Positions 23,989 to 32,687 of a stretch of DNA of 51,660 nt are shown piece after piece; the stretch's first letter is position 1; each line of letters starts with the position of its first letter. A model generated the notes under the pieces. The model ran no database searches, was not told the origin of the DNA, and saw only the letters and a program-made list of their open reading frames with translations. A program made the translations under genes and the position numbers. Source of the stretch: Alterirhizorhabdus sp964247265 (GTDB lineage Bacteria > Pseudomonadota > Alphaproteobacteria > Sphingomonadales > Sphingomonadaceae); NCBI GenBank assembly GCA_964247265.1, contig CAXTTS010000003.1, positions 1 through 51,660 of the forward strand. The letters run 5' to 3'.

Positions 23989-24231
23989 ATGAGCGACCGT
24001 GACCAGATCTTTGCCAAGGTGGCGCAGGCGATCGAGCCCTTCAACAAGAAGCAGGTCGCCTTGTCCGATGCCACCACCTTTGCCGGCGATCTCGAATGGG
24101 ACAGCCTGACGGTGATGGATTTCGTCGCCGCGATCGAGGACGAGTTCGACATCCTCATCACGATGAACATGCAGGCCGAGATCGAGACGGTCGGCCAGCT
24201 GGTCGATGCCGTCGAGAAGCTGACCGCATGA
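23989..24231 (+). CDS. Acyl carrier protein dedicated to sphingolipid synthesis
   Basis: An 80-residue ACP. The phosphopantetheine serine is in EWDSLTVMDF, where a D-S-L core matches the family, and the helices around it (VMDFVAAIEDEFDILI) are acidic. AAGGACTAGCG precedes the ATG. It is followed by the serine palmitoyltransferase gene. In Caulobacter and Sphingomonas an ACP next to spt supplies or accepts the acyl group for ceramide synthesis. It is unlikely to be the main fatty acid synthase ACP, because the sequence lacks the usual GADSLD form. Confidence 0.9.
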   Translation: MSDRDQIFAKVAQAIEPFNKKQVALSDATTFAGDLEWDSLTVMDFVAAIEDEFDILITMNMQAEIETVGQLVDAVEKLTA

Positions 24232-24251
24232 GCGCCGGTGCTTCCCCGTCC

Positions 24252-24293
24252 CGTTCGCTTCGAGCAGCGTCGAGCGCAGTCGAGACAGGCTCG
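24252..24293. repeat. REP-like sphingomonad repeat, copy 2
   Basis: CGTTCGCTTCGAGCAGCGTC followed by GAGCGCAGTCGAGACAGG is the second copy of the element at 20484. It sits between the ACP and spt genes, so an mRNA crossing it would carry a hairpin. That could give differential expression of the two genes. Confidence 0.55.
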
Positions 24294-24313
24294 AACCGGA
24301 CGGAGCGCGCAGC

Positions 24314-25576
24314 ATGAGCGACGCCGCCGCCACGCCCGACGATGTTCGCCTCGGCGACGAAGGCACACCGCCCAGGGGCGATCTCTTCTCCAAGTTCGAT
24401 GCGCTGATCGCCGAGCGGCAGGCGCTGCTCGATACCGGCGTGCGCGATCCCTTCGCCATCGTCATGGAAAAGGTGACGTCGCCGACCGAGGCGATCATCT
24501 CCGGGCGCAAGACGATCCTGCTCGGCACGTACAATTATATGGGGATGACGTTCGATCCCGATGTCGTCGCCGCCGGCAAGAAGGCGCTGGACGAATATGG
24601 CTCCGGCACCACCGGCAGCCGCGTGCTGAACGGCACCTATCAGGGCCATCGCGCGTGCGAGGATGCGCTGAAGGAGTTTTACGGCACCTCGTCGGCGATG
24701 GTTTTTTCCACCGGCTACCAGGCCAATCTCGGCATGATCTCCACGCTGGCCGGCAAGGGGGATTACATCATTCTCGATGCGGACAGCCACGCCTCGATCT
24801 ACGATGGCTGCTGGCTCGGCAATGCCGAGATCGTCCGCTTCCGCCACAACAGCGTCGAGGATCTCGACAAGCGCCTCGGCCGGCTGCCCAAGGAAGCCGG
24901 CAAGCTGGTGATCCTGGAAGGCGTCTACTCGATGCTGGGCGACATCGCCCCGCTCAAGGAGATGGTCGCCGTCGCCAAACGGCATGGCGCGATGATCCTG
25001 TGCGACGAAGCGCACGGCATGGGCTTCTTCGGCGAACATGGCCGCGGCGTGTTCGAGGAAGCGGGCGTGGCCGACGACGTGGATTTCGTCGTCGGCACCT
25101 TCTCCAAGTCGGTCGGCACGGTCGGCGGCTTCTGCGTGTCAAATCATCCGAAGTTCGAGGTGCTGCGGCTGGTCTGCCGCCCCTACGTCTTCACCGCCTC
25201 GCTGCCGCCCTCGGTCGTCGCCACCGCCGCCGCCTCGATCCGCAAGCTGATGCATGCCGGCGAGAAGCGTGCGCATCTGTGGAAGAACAGCCGGCGGCTG
25301 CACCAGGGCCTGCGCGATCTCGGCTTCAGGCTGGGCACCGAGACGGCCCAATCGGCGATCATCGCGGTGATCTTTCCCGATCAGGAAGTCGCCGTCGGCA
25401 TGTGGCAGGCGCTGCTGGAGCTTGGCCTCTACGTCAACATGGCCCGCCCGCCCGCCACGCCGGCCGGCATGTACCTGCTGCGCTGTTCGCTCTGCGCCGA
25501 ACATAGCGACGAACAGGTGGGCGAGATCCTCGCCATGTTCGAACAGGCCGGCCGCGCGGTCGGCTGCATCGCCTGA
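24314..25576 (+). CDS. spt: Serine palmitoyltransferase
   Basis: A 420-residue PLP enzyme of the alpha-oxoamine synthase family that condenses L-serine with palmitoyl thioester to 3-ketodihydrosphingosine, the first step of sphingolipid synthesis. It has the same length as the soluble enzyme of Sphingomonas paucimobilis, and the known catalytic positions coincide: H159 (ADSHAS) stacking on PLP, D231 and H234 (DEAHG), K265 (GTFSKSVGT) forming the Schiff base, R378 (MARPPAT) and R390 (LLRCSLC). GGAG lies before the ATG. It follows the acyl carrier protein gene and is the best taxonomic marker in the window, since these sphingolipids replace LPS in sphingomonads. Confidence 0.97.
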   Translation: MSDAAATPDDVRLGDEGTPPRGDLFSKFDALIAERQALLDTGVRDPFAIVMEKVTSPTEAIISGRKTILLGTYNYMGMTFDPDVVAAGKKALDEYGSGTTGSRVLNGTYQGHRACEDALKEFYGTSSAMVFSTGYQANLGMISTLAGKGDYIILDADSHASIYDGCWLGNAEIVRFRHNSVEDLDKRLGRLPKEAGKLVILEGVYSMLGDIAPLKEMVAVAKRHGAMILCDEAHGMGFFGEHGRGVFEEAGVADDVDFVVGTFSKSVGTVGGFCVSNHPKFEVLRLVCRPYVFTASLPPSVVATAAASIRKLMHAGEKRAHLWKNSRRLHQGLRDLGFRLGTETAQSAIIAVIFPDQEVAVGMWQALLELGLYVNMARPPATPAGMYLLRCSLCAEHSDEQVGEILAMFEQAGRAVGCIA

Positions 25577-25630
25577 GCCGGCTGGCCGGCGGTTCGGGCT
25601 TTGCCGGCAGCCGATGGTGCGGTAATCTCG

Positions 25631-27673
25631 ATGGCGATGTCGCACGATCCCACCGATCCGGGCGCCGCCCCCACCGGCGCGTGGCAACGCCGGCTGGCCA
25701 GCGGCGCCGCGCTGGTGGCCGCGGTGCTGCTGATCGCGCTGGTCGTGCTGGTGTGGATCTCCAATGGCGAGCGCGACCGCGCGGTGCTGCGGGAGCGGCA
25801 CAGTTACGATGTGATGCTGGTGACGCGCCAGCTCGACGCCTCGATCGCCCGGGCCGAGGCGGCGCTCGGCCGCTTCGTCATCAGCGGCGAGAAGCAGACC
25901 GGGGCGATCTATTATGACGAGTGGAAGAAGGCCGGCCGCCAGCTCCGCCTGCTCGCCCAGCTGACGCGGGACAATCCGGATCAGGCGCCGCTCGTCGCCG
26001 AACTGGGCCGGCTCTACGTCCAGCGCGGCAAGGAACTGGCCGAGCCGGCCACCCGCTCCTTCTACAAGCAGGGATGGACGGCGCTCTCGACCTTCTACCG
26101 CGCCGGCAAGGCGAGCAGCATCGCCCGGATCGACACGCTGCTGTCCCGCGTCGCCACGAACGAGCGCAACCTGCTCGACGCGCGCTCCGATCGCGCCGCC
26201 TTCACGGTGGATCGGGCCAATTACCTCACGGCCTTGCTGTCGGGTATCGGCCTGCTGCTCGTGCTGTGCGCCGCCGCGCTCGGCTGGACGACGGTGCAGG
26301 CGCTCGCCCAGCGCGCCCGCGCCCGGCTGGAGGCGCGCACCGAATCGGACCGCGCCGGCATGCTCGAATGGGCGGTGGCGGAGCGGACGCGGGAGTTGCG
26401 CGACGCCAACGCCCGGCTGCGCGAGGAAGCCGAAACCCGCGAGGCGGCCGAGGCGCAGCTGCGCCAGGTGCAGAAGATGGAGGCGGTCGGCCAGCTGACC
26501 GGCGGCATCGCGCATGATTTCAACAATATGCTGGCTGTCGTCGTCGGCGGCCTCGATCTTGCCCGCCGCCGGCTGACGCATGAGGCGAACGAGGTGGGCC
26601 GCCACATCGACAATGCGATGGAGGGCGCCAATCGCGCCGCCGCGCTCACCCGCCGCCTGCTCGCCTTCGCCCGCGCCGAACCGCTGCTGCCGGAGGGGGT
26701 AGAGCCGGGCGGGCTGCTCGCCGGCATGTCCGATCTGCTCGACCGGACGCTTGGCGAACGCATCCGGGTGGAGACGCGGATCGCGTCCGGTGGCTGGCAT
26801 GTGTGGTGCGATCCGCACCAGCTGGAAAATGCCATTCTCAACCTCGCAGTAAATGCCCGCGACGCGATGAACGAGGAAGGGCCGCTGCTGATCGCCACTG
26901 CCAACGTCACCCTGCGTGGCGGCGAGGTGGGCGAGGCCCGCGCCGGCGACTATGTCCGCATAGCCGTGACCGACCGGGGCACCGGCATGACCCGCGAGGT
27001 GCTCGAGCGGGTGTTCGAGCCTTTCTTCACGACCAAGCCCGTCGGCAAGGGCACCGGGCTCGGGCTCAGCCAGATCTTCGGCTTCGCCCGCCAGTCCGAA
27101 GGCGAGGTCGCGATCGATTCCGTGGTGGGGCAGGGCACTACCGTGTCGCTCTATCTGCCACGCTTCTTCGCGGAGGCGCGGGTGGAAGGAGCCGCTGTCG
27201 TCACGCCGATCGCCGCGCCGTCGCGTGCCATGTCCGGCGCCAATATCCTGGTGGTCGAGGATGATGCGCGCGTCCGTACCGCCACGGTCGGCGCGCTTCG
27301 CGAGGTCGGCTATCTGCCGATCCCCTGCGCCAGCGGGGAGGACGCGATCGCGATGCTCGACGCGCGGGATGATATCGCGCTGATCGTCACCGACGTCGTG
27401 ATGCCGGGCATGACCGGGCCGGAACTGATCGCCGCCATCGCGCCGCGGCACGCTGCGGTGCCGGTGCTCTATGTGACCGGCTATGTCGGCGAAGCGGGCG
27501 ATGCGAACGGCTTTGCCGGGCACGACGTGCTGCGCAAGCCGTTCACCGTCGCGGGGCTGGAGCGCGCCGTGGCGACGGCGCTGGCCGGCAAGCCCCGGCG
27601 CGATCCCGTCCGTCCGTCGGTCGAGCTCCAGGAGCATGACGACGAAGCGGCCACGACCCGGGCGGTGGGTTAG
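25631..27673 (+). CDS. Hybrid sensor histidine kinase with CHASE3-like sensor and receiver domain
   Basis: A 680-residue inner-membrane kinase. TM1 (LASGAALVAAVLLIALVVLVW) and TM2 (YLTALLSGIGLLLVLCAAAL) flank a periplasmic helical domain of about 150 residues of CHASE3 type (ARAEAALGRFVISGEK). A coiled-coil linker leads to HisKA (VGQLTGGIAHDFNNML, phospho-His), HATPase (NLAVNARDAM, TDRGTGM, GKGTGLGLSQIFGFARQ) and a C-terminal receiver (ILVVEDDARVR, TDVVMPGMTG with the phospho-Asp, KPFTVAGLE with the Lys). An earlier in-frame ATG (25601) exists; the GCG-containing ATG at 25631 fits the TM1 spacing better. No response regulator gene is adjacent. Expected to autophosphorylate and pass phosphate through its own receiver. 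Confidence 0.9.
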   Translation: MAMSHDPTDPGAAPTGAWQRRLASGAALVAAVLLIALVVLVWISNGERDRAVLRERHSYDVMLVTRQLDASIARAEAALGRFVISGEKQTGAIYYDEWKKAGRQLRLLAQLTRDNPDQAPLVAELGRLYVQRGKELAEPATRSFYKQGWTALSTFYRAGKASSIARIDTLLSRVATNERNLLDARSDRAAFTVDRANYLTALLSGIGLLLVLCAAALGWTTVQALAQRARARLEARTESDRAGMLEWAVAERTRELRDANARLREEAETREAAEAQLRQVQKMEAVGQLTGGIAHDFNNMLAVVVGGLDLARRRLTHEANEVGRHIDNAMEGANRAAALTRRLLAFARAEPLLPEGVEPGGLLAGMSDLLDRTLGERIRVETRIASGGWHVWCDPHQLENAILNLAVNARDAMNEEGPLLIATANVTLRGGEVGEARAGDYVRIAVTDRGTGMTREVLERVFEPFFTTKPVGKGTGLGLSQIFGFARQSEGEVAIDSVVGQGTTVSLYLPRFFAEARVEGAAVVTPIAAPSRAMSGANILVVEDDARVRTATVGALREVGYLPIPCASGEDAIAMLDARDDIALIVTDVVMPGMTGPELIAAIAPRHAAVPVLYVTGYVGEAGDANGFAGHDVLRKPFTVAGLERAVATALAGKPRRDPVRPSVELQEHDDEAATTRAVG

Positions 27674-27775
27674 GGGCGGTGGCGGCTCGGGCCGTCGCGC
27701 GATGCCGGTCGCCCCGCCGCTTGCGCTGAACCTCCATCTAGCCCGTTCGTTCGGGCCGGCGAGAAGGAGTCTCCC

Positions 27776-28627
27776 ATGAGCGCGACCGAACCGATGATCC
27801 ACGAGGACGATCTGCCCGGCGAGGAGGCCAAGCTCGACCCCAAGCCCGAATGGTCGCCGCGCTACCCTGGCTCGGGCCGGCTCGAAGGCAAGGTGGCGCT
27901 CATCACCGGCGGCGACAGCGGCATCGGCCGCGCGGTCGCGGCGCTGTATGCGCGCGAGGGCGCGGATGTGGCGATCCTCTACCTGAACGAACATGAGGAT
28001 GCGCAGCAGACCGCCAAGATCGTGACGATCGAAGGCCGCCGCTCGCTCGCCATCGCCGGCGATGTGGGCGACAAGGCGTTTTGCGAGAAAGCGGTGGCGG
28101 AGGTCGTCGAGACGCTGGGCGGCATCGACATCCTCGTCAACAATGCGGGCGAGCAGCATCCCGACGACGACATCACCGACATCACCGAAGAACAATTGCG
28201 CCGCACCTTCCAGACCAACATCTTCGGCATGTTCTTCCTGACGCAGGCAGTGCGGCCGCACCTGAAGGCGGGTTCGGCGATCGTGAACTGCACGTCCGTG
28301 ACGATGTATCAGGGCGCGAAGGACCTGCTCGATTACTCGTCCACCAAGGGCGCGATCACCGCCTTCACCCGGTCGCTGTCGGAGAACTTGGTAGGCGAGG
28401 GCATCCGCGTGAACGCCGTGGCGCCGGGGCCGATCTGGACGCCGCTGAACCCGTTCGGCGGGGCGGACCCCGAGAAGCTGAAGACGTTCGGCGAAAGCAC
28501 CCCGATGGGCCGCCCCGGCCAGCCGAACGAGGTGGCGCCCGCCTTCCTGTTCCTGGCGTGCGAGGACAGCTCGTACATGTCCGGGCAGGTGCTGCATCCG
28601 AACGGCGGGATGATCGTGAACGGGTAG
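27776..28627 (+). CDS. SDR family oxidoreductase (YghA/general stress protein 39 type)
   Basis: A 283-residue SDR with the roughly 40-residue N-terminal extension typical of YghA-like enzymes (EWSPRYPGSGRLEGKVALITGG). The cofactor loop is GGDSGIGRAVA; then LYLNEHEDA, NNAGEQHP, active Ser in NCTSVTMYQG, Y/K in LDYSSTKGAI, and VAPGPIWTPLNP. AAGGAG precedes the ATG. These NADP-dependent enzymes are often stress induced and reduce small aldehydes or ketones; the substrate is not settled. It lies 102 bases after the histidine kinase. Confidence 0.9.
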   Translation: MSATEPMIHEDDLPGEEAKLDPKPEWSPRYPGSGRLEGKVALITGGDSGIGRAVAALYAREGADVAILYLNEHEDAQQTAKIVTIEGRRSLAIAGDVGDKAFCEKAVAEVVETLGGIDILVNNAGEQHPDDDITDITEEQLRRTFQTNIFGMFFLTQAVRPHLKAGSAIVNCTSVTMYQGAKDLLDYSSTKGAITAFTRSLSENLVGEGIRVNAVAPGPIWTPLNPFGGADPEKLKTFGESTPMGRPGQPNEVAPAFLFLACEDSSYMSGQVLHPNGGMIVNG

Positions 28628-28690
28628 CCGCCGCACCCTTCTCATCCGGGCCACCTTCCCGCAGCGCAGCATGCCTGCTACGGCGCGGGC

Positions 28691-30559
28691 ATGCTCAACA
28701 TTACCGACATCACGGTGCGGCTCGGTGGTCGCGTCATCCTCGACCGCGCGTCGGCGGCCCTGCCGCCCGGCAGCCGGGTGGGGCTGATCGGCCGCAACGG
28801 CGCCGGCAAGTCCACGCTGATGAAGGCCATCGCCGGCATCGGCGAGCCCGACGAGGGATCGGTGGAGATGCCGCGCGGCGCCCGCCTGGGCTATATCGCG
28901 CAGGAGGCGCCGGCGGGCGACTCCACCCCGTTCGAGACGGTGCTGGCCGCCGATATCGAGCGCGCCGAGCTGATGATCGAGAGCGAGACGTGCGAGGACC
29001 CCGATCGCATCGGCGAGATCCACGAGCGGCTGAACGCGATCGACGCCTATACCGCGCCCGCCCGCGCCGCCCGCATCCTGGTCGGCCTCGGCTTCGACGA
29101 GGAGATGCAGGGGCGGCCGCTGGACAGCTATTCGGGCGGGTGGAAGATGCGCGTGGCGCTCGCCGCCTTGCTGTTCTCCCGCCCCGACCTGCTGCTGCTC
29201 GACGAGCCATCGAACCATCTCGATCTGGAAGCCACCTTGTGGCTGGAGAACTTCCTCAAGAACTACCGCGCGACGATGGTGGTCATCAGCCACGAACGTG
29301 ATCTGTTGAACAACGTCGTCGATCATATCCTCCACCTGGAGGGGGGCAAGACGACGCTCTATGTCGGCGGCTACGATGCGTTCGAGCGGCAGCGGGCGGA
29401 GCGTGCGGCACAGCTGGCGGCGGCCAAGGCCAATCAGGACGTACAGCGCGCCAAGCTGCAGGACTATATCGCCCGCAACTCCGCCCGCGCCTCCACCGCC
29501 AAGCAGGCGCAGAGCCGGCAGAAGGCGCTCGCCCGGATGCAGCCGATCGCCGAGCTGGCGAACGATCCGACACTCTCCTTCGCCTTCCCCAACCCCACCG
29601 AATTGCGCCCTCCGCTGGTGACTCTGGACATGGCCGCGGTGGGCTATGCCGAGACGCCGATCCTGCAACGGCTGAACTTCCGCCTCGACCCGGACGACCG
29701 GGTGGCGCTGCTGGGGCGCAACGGCAATGGCAAGACCACGCTGGCCCGGCTGCTGGCCGCGCAACTGCCGGCGATGGCCGGCGAGATGACGGCGAGCGGC
29801 AAGATGAAGGTGGGCTATTTCACCCAATATCAGGTGGAGGAGCTGGACACCGAGGATACCCCGCTGGAGCATATGACCCGGATCATGAAGGGCATGACCC
29901 CGGCGGCGGTGCGCGCGCAACTCGGCCGGTTCGGCTTTTCAGGCGACAAGGCGCTGACCAAGGTGGGCAAGCTTTCCGGCGGCGAGCGGGCGCGGCTGGC
30001 ACTGGCTCTCATCACGCGGGAGGCGCCGCACATGCTGATCCTCGACGAGCCGACCAACCATCTCGACGTGGATAGCCGCGAGGCGCTGGTGCAGGCGCTG
30101 AACGCCTATACGGGCGCTGTGGTGCTGGTGAGCCATGACCGCCACATGCTGGAGCTCACCGCCGACCGGCTGGTGCTGGTGGATGGCGGCACCGCGCAGG
30201 AGTTTACCGGCAGCATCGAGGATTATACCGATTTCGTGCTGGGCAAGGCGCCCAAGAACGAAGGCGGGGCCAAGAAGAGCAAGGCCGACAAGAAGGCCGA
30301 GGCGCAGGCGCGCAACCGTGCGGCCGAGGTGCGCAAGGCGGTGAAGGCGGCGGAGGATGCGCTGGCCAAGCTCACCGCGCGCAAGGCCGCGCTGGACCGT
30401 GCGATGTTCGACCCCAAGGCGGCCGACCCGATCGACCGCGACCAGACCATGACCACCCTGATGAAGCGCCGCGCCGACGTGGAGCGCGACATGGCAGCCG
30501 CCGAAGCGACATGGCTGGAGGCGAGCGAGGCGCTGGAGGGGGCGCTGGGGGTAAGCTGA
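28691..30559 (+). CDS. ABC-F family ATPase
   Basis: A 622-residue soluble protein with two ABC cassettes and no TM segments. Cassette 1: Walker A GRNGAGKST, signature LDSYSGGWKMR, Walker B LLLLDEPSNHLD. An interdomain linker rich in Lys/Arg/Gln (ARASTAKQAQSRQKALARM) follows. Cassette 2: GRNGNGKTT, KLSGGERARLA, MLILDEPTNHLD. The C-terminus is a Lys/Glu-rich coiled coil (KKSKADKKAEAQARN). ABC-F proteins act on the ribosome E site in translation. The C-terminal coiled coil is of the Uup/YheS type. It is not an antibiotic-resistance ABC-F by any sign visible here. Confidence 0.92.
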   Translation: MLNITDITVRLGGRVILDRASAALPPGSRVGLIGRNGAGKSTLMKAIAGIGEPDEGSVEMPRGARLGYIAQEAPAGDSTPFETVLAADIERAELMIESETCEDPDRIGEIHERLNAIDAYTAPARAARILVGLGFDEEMQGRPLDSYSGGWKMRVALAALLFSRPDLLLLDEPSNHLDLEATLWLENFLKNYRATMVVISHERDLLNNVVDHILHLEGGKTTLYVGGYDAFERQRAERAAQLAAAKANQDVQRAKLQDYIARNSARASTAKQAQSRQKALARMQPIAELANDPTLSFAFPNPTELRPPLVTLDMAAVGYAETPILQRLNFRLDPDDRVALLGRNGNGKTTLARLLAAQLPAMAGEMTASGKMKVGYFTQYQVEELDTEDTPLEHMTRIMKGMTPAAVRAQLGRFGFSGDKALTKVGKLSGGERARLALALITREAPHMLILDEPTNHLDVDSREALVQALNAYTGAVVLVSHDRHMLELTADRLVLVDGGTAQEFTGSIEDYTDFVLGKAPKNEGGAKKSKADKKAEAQARNRAAEVRKAVKAAEDALAKLTARKAALDRAMFDPKAADPIDRDQTMTTLMKRRADVERDMAAAEATWLEASEALEGALGVS

Positions 30560-30606
30560 GGCGGCATGGCGCTTGCCGGGGACTGTCCGCAGGGCATCTT
30601 ACGATC

Positions 30607-31287
30607 ATGCAGCAGCGCCTCGATATCGTTACCGACGATCTTCGCCGCTGGGCGCTGCTGCTTCACCCGCTTTCGCCCGATCCTGCCAAGCTGCCACGAC
30701 GCACGCCGATCGGGCAGCTGGTGAAATCGCTTATCAACAGCCGCACGCGCGACGGCGTCTCGATCCCGGCCTATCGCGCACTGGGCGCCCGTTTCGGCTC
30801 GGTGGCGGGGATGGCGCGCGCAACCGCGGCGGAGATTGGCGAGACGATCGCCGCTGTGACCTTTCCCGCAGTGAAGGCGGAACGACTCGTGGCCACGCTC
30901 GCGCTGATCGGGGCGGAGCGGGCTCATTTCGACCTCGACTTCCTCGGCGACATGCCGAGGCGAGAGGCGATGGCATGGCTGGAGCGTTTGCCCGGCGTCG
31001 GCTGCGAGGTGGCGGCGGCCACGCTCAACGTCAGTCGCCTGTCATGTCCGGTTTTCGTGGTCGATACGCACACGATCCGCATCCTGCGCCGCCTTGGGTT
31101 CGCTGGTGCGAAGGCGGACTCGCGTGCGATCATGGCGGCAGTGATGGAAGCCATGCCGGAATGGGCCGGCGATGATTTCTTTCGCTTCCATCTTGGAATA
31201 AAACGCCTCGGTCAGACGGTGTGCGTGTTCAGCGAGCCAGACTGCCCACGCTGCCCCTTGCACGACGACTGCTCCACCGCACGCTGA
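30607..31287 (+). CDS. HhH-GPD DNA glycosylase (endonuclease III-like, monofunctional form)
   Basis: A 226-residue base-excision repair glycosylase. The helix-hairpin-helix LPGVG (128-132), catalytic D153 in VVDTHTIRILRR, and a Fe-S cluster motif C206-X6-C213-X2-C216-X5-C222 are clear. The position after the HhH that carries the catalytic Lys in endonuclease III (VGxK) has Glu (VGCEVAAATLN), so beta-lyase activity is not expected and it should act as a monofunctional glycosylase. The frame extends upstream through the ABC-F stop, but the ATG at 30607 is the natural start. Substrate base unknown. Confidence 0.88.
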   Translation: MQQRLDIVTDDLRRWALLLHPLSPDPAKLPRRTPIGQLVKSLINSRTRDGVSIPAYRALGARFGSVAGMARATAAEIGETIAAVTFPAVKAERLVATLALIGAERAHFDLDFLGDMPRREAMAWLERLPGVGCEVAAATLNVSRLSCPVFVVDTHTIRILRRLGFAGAKADSRAIMAAVMEAMPEWAGDDFFRFHLGIKRLGQTVCVFSEPDCPRCPLHDDCSTAR

Positions 31288-31357
31288 CGCATCTATGTGG
31301 AAGGCAGGCCTTAAGTTTGGGCTTGGCAGGGGCAACGCTCCTGCCGATAGCGGGCTC

Positions 31358-31579
31358 ATGCTGAACCTGATCTCGATCCTGATCGGCCTAGTCGCGTTGC
31401 CCGGCGCGCTGGTCGCCTTCATCCCGATGCTCGGCTGGCTCTACTGGTTCTTCGTGCCCGTCGCGGTCGTCGGGTTTGTGTTTGGTGTGGTTTCCAGCGG
31501 GCGCACGGGCCGCAACCTTAATTTGATCGTGATCGTGATCGGCATCCTGCGGCTGATGATAGGCCACGGCATCGTCTGA
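31358..31579 (+). CDS. Small membrane protein
   Basis: A 73-residue protein, or 94 if the ATG at 31295 is used. Three hydrophobic stretches are seen (LNLISILIGLVALPGALVAF; LYWFFVPVAVVGFVFGVV; LIVIVIGILRLMIG), with a short SSGRTGRN cytoplasmic or periplasmic loop. No family was recognised. It follows the glycosylase gene closely on the same strand. The ribosome site is weak for both starts, so the N-terminus is uncertain. Confidence 0.6.
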   Translation: MLNLISILIGLVALPGALVAFIPMLGWLYWFFVPVAVVGFVFGVVSSGRTGRNLNLIVIVIGILRLMIGHGIV

Positions 31580-31605
31580 CGCCGGCGGACGCGCTGGGGC
31601 TGTCC

Positions 31606-32007
31606 TCACCAGACGTCGATCGCCGCGTCATATTCTCCTGCCTTTCGGCTGTAGGAGGCCTTGAACAGGATGCGCGACGGAACGACGCTCTTTCCGCGGT
31701 ACACAGGCTCCACGGTCATGTGATCGAGCGAGTCCACGCGGACCATGCGCTTGAGCTTTGCAATCAATCGCTGTCGGGCAGCGGCAGCCTCCGGCGTCAC
31801 ATAGCCGGTGTTCGCGGCAACGGCTTCCCCGCCCAACTCGGCAGGGAATAAAAGGACCGCTACGAGGCGCCCGTCGGCTACGAGCCGCTTCGCCGCAGCC
31901 ACGCTTCGTACAGCCGAGAAGTCGAGCGTCACGGGCGCCTCGTTTCGTTCGGCACCGTGGGTAGCGGCGACCGGCGTAGCCAGCAGCAAGGCGAGCTCAG
32001 CGATCAC
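31606..32007 (-). CDS. Hypothetical secreted protein
   Basis: A 133-residue protein starting with GTG at 32007, preceded by AAGAAGG. An N-terminal signal peptide (AELALLLATPVAATHG) with a likely cleavage near VAATHGA is followed by a mixed alpha/beta region (LVAVLLFPAELGGEA; LFKASYSRKAGEYDAAIDVW). No family recognised. Convergent with the small membrane protein, 26 bases apart. The 239 bases between it and the DUF2141 gene show no further coding signal. Confidence 0.65.
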   Translation of the reverse strand: MIAELALLLATPVAATHGAERNEAPVTLDFSAVRSVAAAKRLVADGRLVAVLLFPAELGGEAVAANTGYVTPEAAAARQRLIAKLKRMVRVDSLDHMTVEPVYRGKSVVPSRILFKASYSRKAGEYDAAIDVW

Positions 32008-32246
32008 CCTTCTTCACTCCGCCGTCAGATAAATTCTCCTGCCCTTCTCATGGAACGCGTCGCCCATCCTTGCGATGCCGGCCTCGGCGCCTTCGTCCGG
32101 CAGCGCAGGGTCATGACATTTTTCGACGGCATCGGGATCCAGCGAGAGGTGGGACCGGTCGCGCCGGCGGAACGCGAAGCGGGCGGCAGCCACTGCGCGC
32201 CGCTCCCCGGGGATGGTGCCAGGTTAGGGGCCGAAAACCAACGCGG

Positions 32247-32687
32247 CTACAGGAAATATCGCAGGCGCACCATCTCCTCCACCGGCTGCGCGCCGACCGG
32301 AAAGGCGGCGGCGGCGAAGCGGGGCGGGCCGAAGGTGAGGCGCGGGTTGCGCGAGAAGCCGACGCCCTCGCGCGGCATGCCGAACGACTTGTCCAGCTTG
32401 CCGTTGCCGTTTTCGTCGTGGATCAGCGCCAGCGCATATTCGCCGCTGGGCAGGCTGGGAAATACGGCGCCGGCGTCGCGCGCGGCGACGACGATGCGGC
32501 GCCCCGCGGGATCGCCGTCGCATTCAGGAAAATGGGCGGGATCGCGCGTGAGGCAGATGATGATGTTGCCCCTGGCGGATCTAAGCCCGGCGACCGCCAC
32601 GTCGATCCGCCCCGGCGCGGTCGCCCCGATCGACAGCAGGCCGAGCGGGATCGCCAGCATCGTGCGCGAAATGGCCCAGGCCCGCAT
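32247..32687 (-). CDS. DUF2141 domain protein, secreted
   Basis: A 146-residue protein (start also possible at 32660 or 32729). A hydrophobic N-terminus (MLAIPLGLLSIGATAPG) acts as signal sequence. The DUF2141 core is a small beta-sandwich with RGNIIICLTRDPAHFP, LPSGEYALALIHDENGNGKLD and FGPPRFAAAAFPV. The N-proximal 107 bases overlap the 3' end of the sterol-desaturase-like gene. This pairing next to crt genes suggests a link with carotenoid or membrane-lipid modification, but the domain's role is unknown. Confidence 0.8.
   Translation of the reverse strand: MRAWAISRTMLAIPLGLLSIGATAPGRIDVAVAGLRSARGNIIICLTRDPAHFPECDGDPAGRRIVVAARDAGAVFPSLPSGEYALALIHDENGNGKLDKSFGMPREGVGFSRNPRLTFGPPRFAAAAFPVGAQPVEEMVRLRYFL

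Noticed and set aside
23263..24231. A complete Pycsar defence system
   Set aside because: No nucleotide cyclase gene is adjacent on either side; the neighbours are an acyl carrier protein and serine palmitoyltransferase.
25139..29920. A single open minus-strand frame of about 1590 codons across the sphingolipid, kinase, SDR and ABC-F genes
   Set aside because: It is antisense to five well-recognised genes, very rich in Arg/His/Gln/Gly repeats, without any family motif; long antisense frames are expected in DNA with high third-position GC.
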